Source: Byssothecium circinans (lineage: Eukaryota; Ascomycota; Dothideomycetes; Pleosporales; Massarinaceae). Taken from it: 64,000 bases of DNA. This document shows, one piece after another, positions 1-8,585 of this stretch; position 1 is the first letter of the stretch, and each line of letters starts with the position of its first letter. The translations under genes were made by a program, and so were the position numbers. The notes beneath the pieces were generated by a model. It was not told the origin of the DNA, did not search any database, and was given only the letters and a program-made list of their open reading frames with translations. The stretch lies in contig ML977022.1 in assembly GCA_010015675.1 (NCBI GenBank), positions 94,398-158,397 on the forward strand. Reading direction: 5' to 3'.

Positions 1-412
1 GCGGATGGAGCGTAGAAGCTACGCGAGACTCCACCTCCAAATAACCGTTGCATTGTTAGTCTTCGTACTCAGTCCCTCTCCAATATAGATGCGTTTCCTT
101 GCATCATATTCGCCCGTGGACGCGGCAATTGTTTCCAACTGGTTTCCGTCTTTTTTTCAGGATTGATACCTAATCTTGCAATGTAAGTTAGAAGTCGTAG
201 CAGCGTTGTCCTCGATACATGTGCCAAAAACCTAGTTGCTCATACACCAACCATTAGTGGTGCCCAAAGGCAGCAAATACGATGCCTAGCCCGAAAGTGC
301 AGAGAGAAACTGTCTCGGCGTAGTATTCCTAATATATCCTATAGAGTACAAACGCCACCAATGCTTATGTATGGTACATTTTGCGTATTTACATATTGGT
401 ACAATTGCTTGT

Positions 413-1086
413 TCATGCGGCCTTTGGCTTCTTCGTCCCGTATTTCGACCTCGATGTGATTCTGTTTCCGACACCTCCCTACAACGTATTAGCCAGGATG
501 CTTGAAATTCAGCAAAGGCGATCTTACCAAATCCAATGCTCCTCGAACCAAATGATACTTCACACCGGGACAATCCTGTGCTCTGCCTCCCCGTACCATG
601 ACGACCGAGTGCTGCTGCACATTGTGACCTATAATGTTGCCAAATCAGCTTCCCGTGTAGCACCCTGAGAGCCTCCTCGCAGTTTCTCACCCTCCTCACG
701 CCCGGACAGATATCGAACGCACCTTCTCCCGGAATATACGCCGTAACAACTTTTCCACTACTCAACCTGACCCTCGCAATTTTCCTCTCCCCCGAATTCG
801 GTTTCTTAGGCTTCGTAGTCCCAACTTTCAAGCAAACGCCCTTCATCTCCGGCCGATTCGCCAGTGCAGGTGACCGTAGCTTACGCAGCTTCTGTGCTAT
901 TCTTCCTTGCCGCAGGACCTGGATCAATGTGCATTTGTGCGCGCGCGACGCGGGTATGGGCCGCACGGAGAAGGGTGTGATGGCATTTTGGAGGGCGATT
1001 GCGGGCCGTGTCGGTCGGGCGATGGATTGTGAGATTGAGATAATGACAGATGGCCGTACGAGGCGTCGGAGGAATTGGACGGGCAT
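413..1086 (-). CDS. Mitochondrial small-subunit ribosomal protein uS12m (MRPS12), three exons
   Basis: Protein of the decoding centre of the mitochondrial ribosome. Exons read as 723-1086, 528-628 and 413-478; introns are GTGCGT...TATAG (94 nt) and GTAAGA...TGTAG (49 nt). Splicing gives about 176 aa. The S12 signature [11 protein letters not shown] is followed by RVRLSSGK and IPGEG, and after the first intron by [20 protein letters not shown] and [13 protein letters not shown]. The last exon ends in a basic tail [11 protein letters not shown]. The start at 1086 gives an Arg-rich, Ser-rich presequence ([13 protein letters not shown]) fitting mitochondrial import. An upstream in-frame ATG at 1149 would add 21 residues. 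The unspliced frame stays open past both introns but loses S12 similarity, which supports splicing. The identity is certain; the start is less so. Confidence 0.93.
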
Positions 1087-1539
1087 ATTGGCGTTGTTGT
1101 CGTCGAAGGGTGACTTGCTGGGAAAATGTTCGGGATGCGCGAAGCTCATGGCTTGGCGTTTGTTGGTCTGTGCACACTACGCTGACCATGTACGCCGCAA
1201 TTCACTTCCCCGCTCTAACGACCACACCACACGATTGCGCCCTCGATTCTTGACAAACTCATTGGATCCTCGCAAGTTGATACATTCCACCTGTCCCAAT
1301 CCAACCCAAGTGGACTGGCGCTCATAATTGCAATTGATTGTACCATGGTATGGTTGATCACATCTCTAGCGTCCAGGCATCCACCACCAAGCAGACACCT
1401 GGCGCTTTGATGGCATAGTACAACCCACGCATCACCAAGGCAGCAACAATTGTAACATCAAACATTTTCTCGGCTCACTCTTCAATTCTTCACTCACACC
1501 TCAACCCTCATTCCCCAACTCCCCGTCATTCCACCCACC
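1087..1539. promoter_or_regulatory. Divergent intergenic region, uS12m / F-box-like gene
   Basis: This 453-base stretch separates two divergent starts. It must hold the promoter and 5' UTR of both genes. The side next to the plus-strand gene is rich in C and T (CACTCACACCTCAACCCTC and similar), common before fungal starts. I see no clear TATA box. Confidence 0.4.
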
Positions 1540-2427
1540 ATGCCCTCCTGGCCAAAGACTCAGGTTCGGCCTGATCTTCTCCTCAGGCTCCCCCGTGAGC
1601 TCCGCGACGAGATCTACAAAGAAGTCCTCGAACAATCCGGCCAAATCCCCCTCAAAGGCTCATATTACAACGGCCTCCCACCCCTCTTCTGGAAAGACCC
1701 CAACCTCCATGTCGAAGCCCTCGAGATCTTCTACACCGTAAACAGGTTCTTCATGAGCCTAGAAGGAAACGCAAATACCCCTCTCACCGACCAATGGGGC
1801 CCTTATCCCGAAGCGAAGGCCAACATCCGGCATCTGACCGTCACGTGCGCAGAGAGTTTCTTCCCCAAGAGCGCGACCGAATTCGAAGAAACGCTCTGGT
1901 GCTCTCGCGAGCGACGACGATGGGAACAATTGCTCGAGCTTCCGCACCTCACGACATTGACGATTCAGATGCAGAAGACGCATGACACGTCACTGTTCAC
2001 ACTGGATTTCGGACCGATCCTGTATCAATTGCGCGCCACTCATCCAGACATCAAGATTACATTCACAGTCTCGTTCGACACTAAGTTGCAGATTGCTTGG
2101 GAAGATCCCAGGTGGACGTCGCCTGGTCGTTACCATATCAACACGTCTCCGGCGATCCCCTACGAGCGGATGGGCTATGTAGATGTCTCGGACCTAATCG
2201 CTCCGCCGTCTGATGAAGACTTCAAATATGTAAAGGACTTCCTGCCGAAGAAGAGCATGCCTGCTGCACCACAGGCCACGCTTGGTCTGCTCAGCGAGAC
2301 GGTGGCGAATAGGAGGGTGCTTGGAAAAGCATATGTTGTGAAGGAGCCGGCTCTGCTGCGGGTGTTGATGGAGGGCCATCATCAGATCTACTTGAATTAC
2401 GAGAAGGGCGGGAGGAAAGGGGGTTGA
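1540..2427 (+). CDS. F-box-like protein, 295 aa, single exon
   Basis: An uninterrupted frame of 295 codons that starts in good context (CCACCATGCC). Residues 13-28 (LLLRLPRELRDEIYKE) match the opening of the many Dothideomycete proteins with a degenerate F-box or F-box-like N-terminus. The rest reads as a globular domain with a central EALEIFY helix, LTTLTIQMQKTH strand-like segments and no membrane segment. Such proteins are usually thought to be substrate adaptors of SCF ubiquitin ligases, but many lineage-specific copies have no known partner. The substrate cannot be read from the sequence. It lies divergently from the uS12m gene, and I see no intron. Gene reality is likely; function is a weak family inference. 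Confidence 0.75.
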   Translation: MPSWPKTQVRPDLLLRLPRELRDEIYKEVLEQSGQIPLKGSYYNGLPPLFWKDPNLHVEALEIFYTVNRFFMSLEGNANTPLTDQWGPYPEAKANIRHLTVTCAESFFPKSATEFEETLWCSRERRRWEQLLELPHLTTLTIQMQKTHDTSLFTLDFGPILYQLRATHPDIKITFTVSFDTKLQIAWEDPRWTSPGRYHINTSPAIPYERMGYVDVSDLIAPPSDEDFKYVKDFLPKKSMPAAPQATLGLLSETVANRRVLGKAYVVKEPALLRVLMEGHHQIYLNYEKGGRKGG

Positions 2428-3260
2428 AGTGAAAAGGTAAGATGCACATTCAGGCATGCTGATGGAGGAGTCAAAGTTGTTGGTTAGAGGTGAAGATAAT
2501 CGATTTTTTACTTGTAGAGCCAGCCCAGCTCTAGCACAACCCCTTTCTTCTTTTTTAGATGGCCAATGGCCTCCTGTGTATAGGCCATTTATTGCGCTCG
2601 GAGCCAAATATTATATACCATTCCATACATTTTTATTGTCACAGATTCCCAAGCCCCAATCACCAACCTAATCCTTTACGTAAAAAACACAAGCTAAACA
2701 GCCATCTAGACCCAATCCGCGGCCTTGGACCAAAGCTCGTTCGTTTTCCTGGCTGCTGCTCGCTGACATCTTCCACCAAGAAACCAAAACGCCAACACGT
2801 TTTGTTACATCCTAGACACAAGCACAAGGTAATCTTCGACGACACTAACCACCATCTACCACCCTCTTCCTCGCCCCATCGCCCCCATACACTCGAGCGA
2901 GGCACAGTACACATCGCACAAATCACCCATAAGACCATCCCGAACTACAACGCCCCCTTTTCCGTGCTCGGTGGGTTCTGCAAGTCCTCAATAGTGGATA
3001 GGTGTGCGGTACAAAGAAAGAGAGGAAACCAAACTCGATCGATGTTTAAACCGCGAACGCTAGAACCCAACCCCGGCCGACTATTTTTTATTATTAAGAT
3101 ATTAAGTTATAAGACGGTATGAAAAGAAAGGACTTTGAAGAGAAGAGGAGAGATGATCAAAGGAGCGGCCCTTAACATTGTCCAAAGTCACACGGATACC
3201 TTGCAGGTGGACTCGAACAACAAGGTACGATGTTGTAAAAGTGGTGAAGCCAAGCTAGAC
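2428..3260. other. Convergent intergenic region, no gene seen
   Basis: The 833 bases lie between two genes that converge, so they should hold both 3' UTRs and terminators. A/T-rich patches such as ATTATATACC near 2610 and TTTTTTATTATTAAGATATT near 3090 are the only notable feature. Open frames of up to 187 codons cross it, but they carry no recognisable domain and overlap each other on both strands. Confidence 0.4.
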
Positions 3261-5108
3261 TCACAAGACAATGCAGAACCCAATAAGGATCATACCCATC
3301 GTCACGAGTCCCTGGCCTGACGGCGCTGTAAGAGAACTGCCAGCGCTCTTGGGGTACGAGGGGTGGTATGCTGGGAGGCGCGAGCCGGTGATGCCGGAGG
3401 ATGAGGAAGAGGTGGCGGCTGAGGTGAGGGTTTCATTTGGACTTGGTGACGGGGAGAGCGTTGGCGACGATATTGGGACGGGCGAGTTCGTTTTGTATGT
3501 TGATGTTGTGAAGGTTGATGCTGGTGGTGAGGCCTGCGACGATGGGGCAGTGGGGAAGGAGAGCTCGGGGGTGGTTTGGGGTGAGGGCGTGGCAGCATTG
3601 TCTGTTGATTTGGGGGTAGTTGGCGGAGCAGGCACCTGATATTTGGCTTCATTATTATGCGAAGGGACGGCAGTCGGAGATGCCATCGCGGAGCTGTATA
3701 ATAGAGTACCCACGAATGCTGTCTTTGGGATCGGAGTCTTGACACCAGCGTGTGGAACCTCTCTGGCTACCGGGTGGCTTTCCATGGGCTTCGATACTGC
3801 AGGTGTTGGTGCAATAAATAACAGCGCTACGAGCGTCGATGCTGTGATTGAGGTCGACAAGTCGGGCGTTGCAACCGGGACCCGGACACTCTTCGACGAA
3901 GTAGACACCAACCCAGTGACCGCAACCGGAGTCTTTACAGCTTTACTAGTCTCGGTTACAACCATAGCGGACGATACAACCGCGAGCTTTGTGTGAAGAC
4001 TCTGGGGAGCACTCTTCACATTGGAAGAAGCCGTGATCGTCTCGATCGGTCCGCCATACGACATCATCTCAGCAGGAGATCCCGTCGACAGCGGCGGCAT
4101 AACCGGTCTCTCCCGCTCATTCATGACTCTAACCGCGCTCTCCGTATACCCCGTCACAGTGACCATTTGAGACGGACCCTCCATCATACGTGCAGACGTC
4201 TCAGAGACCCAGATAACCTTCTTCGACCCCTTCACCGTCGTCGCTACAGGGTGGTAAAAGACCTTTTTCGTCATGCTATTTGCGCGGATAGTAGCTGTAG
4301 AAATGGCGGGAATGATGAGGGTTGGGGTGCGGGTTTTTCTAACGAGGGTGATGGAAGGCGTGGACGTTATGGCGCTGGTATTGGACGAAAGAGACGAAGT
4401 CACCTCAGGCGTTGGAAAGGGGACGTGTCGACCCGTGGAATTCGCGTGCCTAGTAGGAGCCATCAGCGTCCCAGTCGCGTTGACGGCTGTACCGTTGCTG
4501 TGCCTCCACGTCGGGTATGGAGGGTAAAGAGTCATAACCATCCTCCCAGTAGCGGCCGTGCCATTCAAAGGACCGCTTGGGCAAGCCGTTGAGCGTACGG
4601 GCGGCGCCACTGGAGCAGAAGTTCCATTCACATGGACAAGACTGCCGCTGCGGATGGCAGTTCCAGAGCCATGGAACGAAACTGCGGTTGGGGTCCAGAA
4701 AACGCCTGGGCGCCATTTGGAATCCGTTGAAGTAGAGTTCACTGAGGTGGGAGTTGGCTGCACACTGACAAGACTACTACTGATGATAGCAGTTGCGTGA
4801 GCTGATTCAACAGTCGTGTTCCAGAAGATGCCAGGCCCCCACTTGAAGTGCGTCGTTGTGGTATGCAGCGATGAAGTGGTCTCAGAAACTGACGAGATGG
4901 AAGCGCCATTCAAGGAAGTAGAGGTTGTCTGCAGATGGACAATGCTATTGATCATGGCAGTTGCACAATGTGATACCGCGTTGGGAGTCCAGAAGATGCC
5001 GGGCTTCCATCTGGATTCCGTTGACGTGGTGTTGGAAGCGGAAGGGACAGTTTTAGAGAAAGATGTGCCGAGCATGCCCATAAGGTATATCCACCGGGAG
5101 TCTACCAT
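3261..5108 (-). CDS. Ser/Thr-rich cell-surface protein with W-x-PG-(I/V)-FW repeats, probable GPI anchor
   Basis: About 615 aa from the ATG at 5108. The frame stays open to 5216 but has no other ATG. The N-terminus (MVDSRWIYLMGMLGTS) has a short hydrophobic core that could be a weak signal peptide. Three repeats follow at about residues 34, 90 and 132: RWKPGIFWTP, KWGPGIFWNT and KWRPGVFWTP, each with an AxAT/TAI segment some 12 residues on. The long middle is Ser/Thr/Pro rich, with several NxT/S sites, as in heavily O-glycosylated wall proteins. The C-terminus ends in small residues and then a hydrophobic tail (GLVTMGMILIGFCIVL) with no charged residue after it, the pattern of a GPI-attachment signal. 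A surface or cell-wall role is inferred; no enzyme domain is visible. Confidence 0.7.
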   Translation of the reverse strand: MVDSRWIYLMGMLGTSFSKTVPSASNTTSTESRWKPGIFWTPNAVSHCATAMINSIVHLQTTSTSLNGASISSVSETTSSLHTTTTHFKWGPGIFWNTTVESAHATAIISSSLVSVQPTPTSVNSTSTDSKWRPGVFWTPTAVSFHGSGTAIRSGSLVHVNGTSAPVAPPVRSTACPSGPLNGTAATGRMVMTLYPPYPTWRHSNGTAVNATGTLMAPTRHANSTGRHVPFPTPEVTSSLSSNTSAITSTPSITLVRKTRTPTLIIPAISTATIRANSMTKKVFYHPVATTVKGSKKVIWVSETSARMMEGPSQMVTVTGYTESAVRVMNERERPVMPPLSTGSPAEMMSYGGPIETITASSNVKSAPQSLHTKLAVVSSAMVVTETSKAVKTPVAVTGLVSTSSKSVRVPVATPDLSTSITASTLVALLFIAPTPAVSKPMESHPVAREVPHAGVKTPIPKTAFVGTLLYSSAMASPTAVPSHNNEAKYQVPAPPTTPKSTDNAATPSPQTTPELSFPTAPSSQASPPASTFTTSTYKTNSPVPISSPTLSPSPSPNETLTSAATSSSSSGITGSRLPAYHPSYPKSAGSSLTAPSGQGLVTMGMILIGFCIVL

Positions 5109-5115
5109 GTTTTCA

Positions 5116-5220
5116 CTAGCGGACACGTAGTTGGTCGAGCGGGTGTGGATTGCTGGTACATTCTCGTTAGTTGGAAAATGTTGCAGGACTGGCGGTGTTT
5201 GGACAGTGACAGTCACTCAC
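5116..5220 (-). other. Probable 5' UTR intron of the repeat glycoprotein gene
   Basis: On the minus strand a perfect donor (CAG|GTGAGT at 5220-5215) lies just upstream of the coding frame. An acceptor GCTAG at 5116 sits eight bases before the ATG at 5108. Removing these 105 bases would join a leader exon to the coding exon and explains why the upstream frame has no ATG. The leader up to about 5400 has no in-frame ATG. Confidence 0.45.
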
Positions 5221-6386
5221 CTGCTGGTTGTCGGTGGTTGAAGGAGAATTAGCTAATCGGGTGTGAGCTTCGAGTAAGTAGCAGTGGCAATGCTATCCGT
5301 TGTTGTATGCGTATGCTGGAGCGAGTTGCAGTCGAATTGTTAGCAATCTCCTCTCGAATGGAAGCTGAAGAAGGTGAGATGAAAAGGTCTCCAGCGAGGG
5401 AAGACCAAGTGCGTGCTGCTTTGTCCTAGCTCAGAACTGGTCAGAAGTGAAAGGCGTGGAATTATTGTCGGGTCAAGGGGCCAAGCACGTGTGGACGTCG
5501 TCGGCCATAGCGATGCCAATCACAATAGAAAGAAATGTACTCATGGTAGCTTCTATGACATTGTCGATTGGATTAAAGGGATCAGTGACCAATATCCTCC
5601 TCCTGAGAGGGTTCTCGTGCCAGCTAATCACTTACACATAACTGGCAACCCAACTTTTCACCCCTGCGGATTCCAAAGGCACGTCCGAGCAAAATTTACC
5701 GTCTCTGCTCTCAGTTCGTTTAACGAAATCCTCTTAGGATGACTCGCTCATTGTACCAACCCTTCTTCTCACAAGTTCGCTTACCCAACTCGCACTACAT
5801 CCACAACCTTCCCCAACCAGAATCCAGTACCAATCTCAAGCCTCGAGCGAGAACAAAACGGCCTAGTCCCACATGCAGTGCCTAGTGCTCGCGTGAAAAG
5901 TCTCATGCTCTCATCCGATCTGAACGCCCTCGTGTGTATCCTTGGGGACTCGGGCATCTACCTTCTCTGCGCGAATAGTACGGATATTGCGACGTTTTCG
6001 CCATTGAAAGTGGTGCTATGAATAGCTTATTTGGATTAATGCTGTGGCTGTAAGGCTCGTATGTTTCGTCATGAGAGATTTTTGTTTGAATAATTTGTCT
6101 CTTGTTTTGGCTGTATTCCGGTTGTGTCTGTGTTTAGTGCATTGCGAGCCGATTTCGGTCATTCGCATTTGTCATGCACCTCATCACGTGCCCGATCTTG
6201 GAACTGCCAGCAGGCTTGCAGTCTGCCACAGGGTCGAACAAAACCATATGAAAAAGAATAGAGAGACCAGGTATTCATATTTAGGGATAAATCATTCGCA
6301 ATTCCCCATCCATTCGATTCCGTCCCTAATTCCAATGCCTCCTCTTACCCAAATATTCCCGCCCAACCATCCATGGCTTTGCGCTT
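5221..6386. other. Intergenic region, glycoprotein promoter and thioredoxin 3' side
   Basis: About 1.2 kb between two minus-strand genes. The right part should be the thioredoxin 3' UTR, and the left part the promoter and leader of the glycoprotein gene. Small frames on both strands show no domain. No RNA gene or repeat was seen. Confidence 0.35.
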
Positions 6387-7067
6387 CTATGCCGCAGCCT
6401 CGCCCTTGGGAAGATTATCCTTGATAGCAGTCTCCAGCGCCTTGGGGTTTGCGCCAACAACCTCGGCTACCTTGTCGCCGTTCTTGAAGAGGATGAAGGT
6501 GGGCATGGCGCGGATGCCGAGTTCAGAAGCGACGGTGGTGACCTCGTCGACGTCGATCTTGTAGAAGCGGGCCGTGGGGTACTTGTCGGATAACCTTTGC
6601 GAAGCATCATTAGCATTGCGATAGAGATGGATGTATAGGGAGGGAGAGACGTACTTGACAACCTGCGGTGCAATGACCTTGCAAGGTCCGCACCAAGTCG
6701 CGAAGCAGTCGAGCACGAGGAGCGTGTCCTTGTCCTCGAGCGCTTTGTCGAACTCCGCCTTCCTGTACGCAAAAAAGTCACGGTCAGCGCTGTTTCTATG
6801 CGAGAAAGCTATGACGTCGTCGTGTCCTCGTCCAAGACATGAACTCTGCCATATGTGAATCTGCACTTACGAGGTCAAATTGTGAACGCCCTCCTTGTCG
6901 GACATCTGTGCGGTATTCGAAAAGAACTTGGGGGTAAACAGCGGTCGATAGAGGTTTGTGAAAGTCGCTTGTCGCGCGCAGGTCGAGGTGGCGGTCGAGG
7001 TGGCTGTTCGCGTGTATGTGAGTAAAGTTCTGTTCAACAGCGCTGACGTCGCTGTCCGGGCGAACAT
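6387..7067 (-). CDS. Thioredoxin with optional mitochondrial presequence, three exons
   Basis: Thiol-disulfide oxidoreductase of the thioredoxin fold. Exons: 6871-7067, 6655-6762 and 6387-6594, with introns GTAAGT...TACAG and GTACGT...CAAAG. The spliced frame is 170 aa. The active site is [10 protein letters not shown] with the WCGPC motif. The cis-proline lies in [10 protein letters not shown], and FYKIDVDEV and [11 protein letters not shown] complete a normal fold. The first 54 residues ([16 protein letters not shown]...KFFSNTAQ) are rich in Arg, Thr and Ala and almost free of acidic residues, like a matrix-targeting peptide. Met55 ([15 protein letters not shown] at 6905) begins a standard-length cytosolic thioredoxin of 116 aa. 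Both starts are in one exon, so leaky scanning or alternative transcription starts could give two compartments from one gene; that is inference. Confidence 0.93.
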
Positions 7068-8585
7068 GATATATGTACGAAAGGAGTGGCGCTGTGAGAA
7101 AGCAAGGAAACGACCACGCGATCTGTTTTCGCCTTCGGGGATAAATTGATTTCAAAGATGGTAGGAACTGGGCTGTTGACGACGAGGCCGCCGTGTCGAT
7201 TACAATTCAGAAGAGGGAAATGCGCTTATTTTTCGGCAAAGACGCGGAGGAGTCCTTGCGCTACCCGCCAGCCGTCTTCTGCTCAGACAGGCAGAGGAGG
7301 AACAGGAGAAGAGAAAGCCAACTTACCGAGATTGTGAAGATGAGGTGTTCAGGTCAGTATCGTCGAAGAGGCTAGATAGGTGTCTCCGTTGATGATAAAT
7401 GCAGAGGTGGGATGGCTTGCTTTCTCGGAATGGATGGGCGTTGCGATGACGTGCGCCGGTTGACGCCCAATCCAAATTAAGGAACTGCAACCCCCACCAA
7501 ACGCTGGAAGTCTGGAACAATCAGACAATAGATTGACGAACACCAGAACCTCTGAGCCAATTCACCGCAGCATCCTTCGCGCTGAAGATGATTGTCATTA
7601 CAGTTTGCCTATAGGCCACACTTGCCAGAGTCTGCCTAAAGTGAAAAGCAGCTTTTCAAACAAACGCGCTGGACTACCCCACCATCCCACCATCCACGGG
7701 TCAAAGCGATCTGTCAGCAATCGGGCAAACAATCGCACCCACACTGCAATCGTCCGTCTATACTTGCATGGACAAATGGTACGATACTTGCAGAGCAGGG
7801 CTAGGCGACAAATGATTGTCAGATCAAGCAACACTTTCGTCAAAACACTTCACATTATTTATTGATTTGAAGTAGTGCTCGCAAGAGCTAACCAGTCGCA
7901 GCATCCGGAGCCGCCGAAAGGCGGGCGTGCGATACCATTTTCCCACCCCGATGTGCCTCAAATGTAAAAGTTGATAAGTCAAGAACGCTGTTGTGATAAA
8001 GGAAACCATCCGCATGGCTCAGACAATATTCTTCGTAGTCCATCTGTGTACTCCACGTACACCAAAGAAGACCCAATGCATGCGGACGATTTGAGAAAAA
8101 AAGAGGGTATATCAAAACGCAGGAGAAGAAAGCCGCCTTCGTCTGCAGCCGTTCATGTAAAAGTAGGGTAGGTAAAGTACAAACATGGTATAACCTCCAC
8201 ACAACAGAAAGAAAATAAGGACTCGCTAGATTTTCGCTCAACGCCTCGCTGTAGTGTGCATAGTACACACTTCCAAACGACCGGCACTCACCCTTCTTGG
8301 AGCAAATTTGGCTGTATATACATGGGGAAGTTAAGCTTTACCTCTACCTATCCTCTCTTCTCACGGGAGAGACCGCTAGACTCGTCATGTTTGCCAATCC
8401 AGAGAACAAAAAACAAATGCGCACTGACAGGCAAGGAAAAGTCGTAAGACTGACTAGGGTGAGACAAGGTGATCCAGTAAGGACAGACAGGTACAAAGGA
8501 AATAATAAATGAGTGGCGGGGGCTGGCAAACATGCGTAGTCTTTTGGGTCATTCTCCTCCGTCCGAGAGTGCAGGTGGGATCAAC
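7068..8585. other. Intergenic region between two minus-strand genes
   Basis: Roughly 1.5 kb that should contain the thioredoxin promoter on the left and the 3' UTR of the disordered protein on the right. Short overlapping frames on both strands show no domain or plausible splice structure. I saw no tRNA, repeat or transposon end. Confidence 0.35.

Noticed and set aside
2559..3122. 187-codon open frame between the F-box-like gene and the glycoprotein gene
   Set aside because: It lies in a 3' intergenic region with a competing antisense frame, low-complexity KPNPRP-type composition and no recognisable motif.
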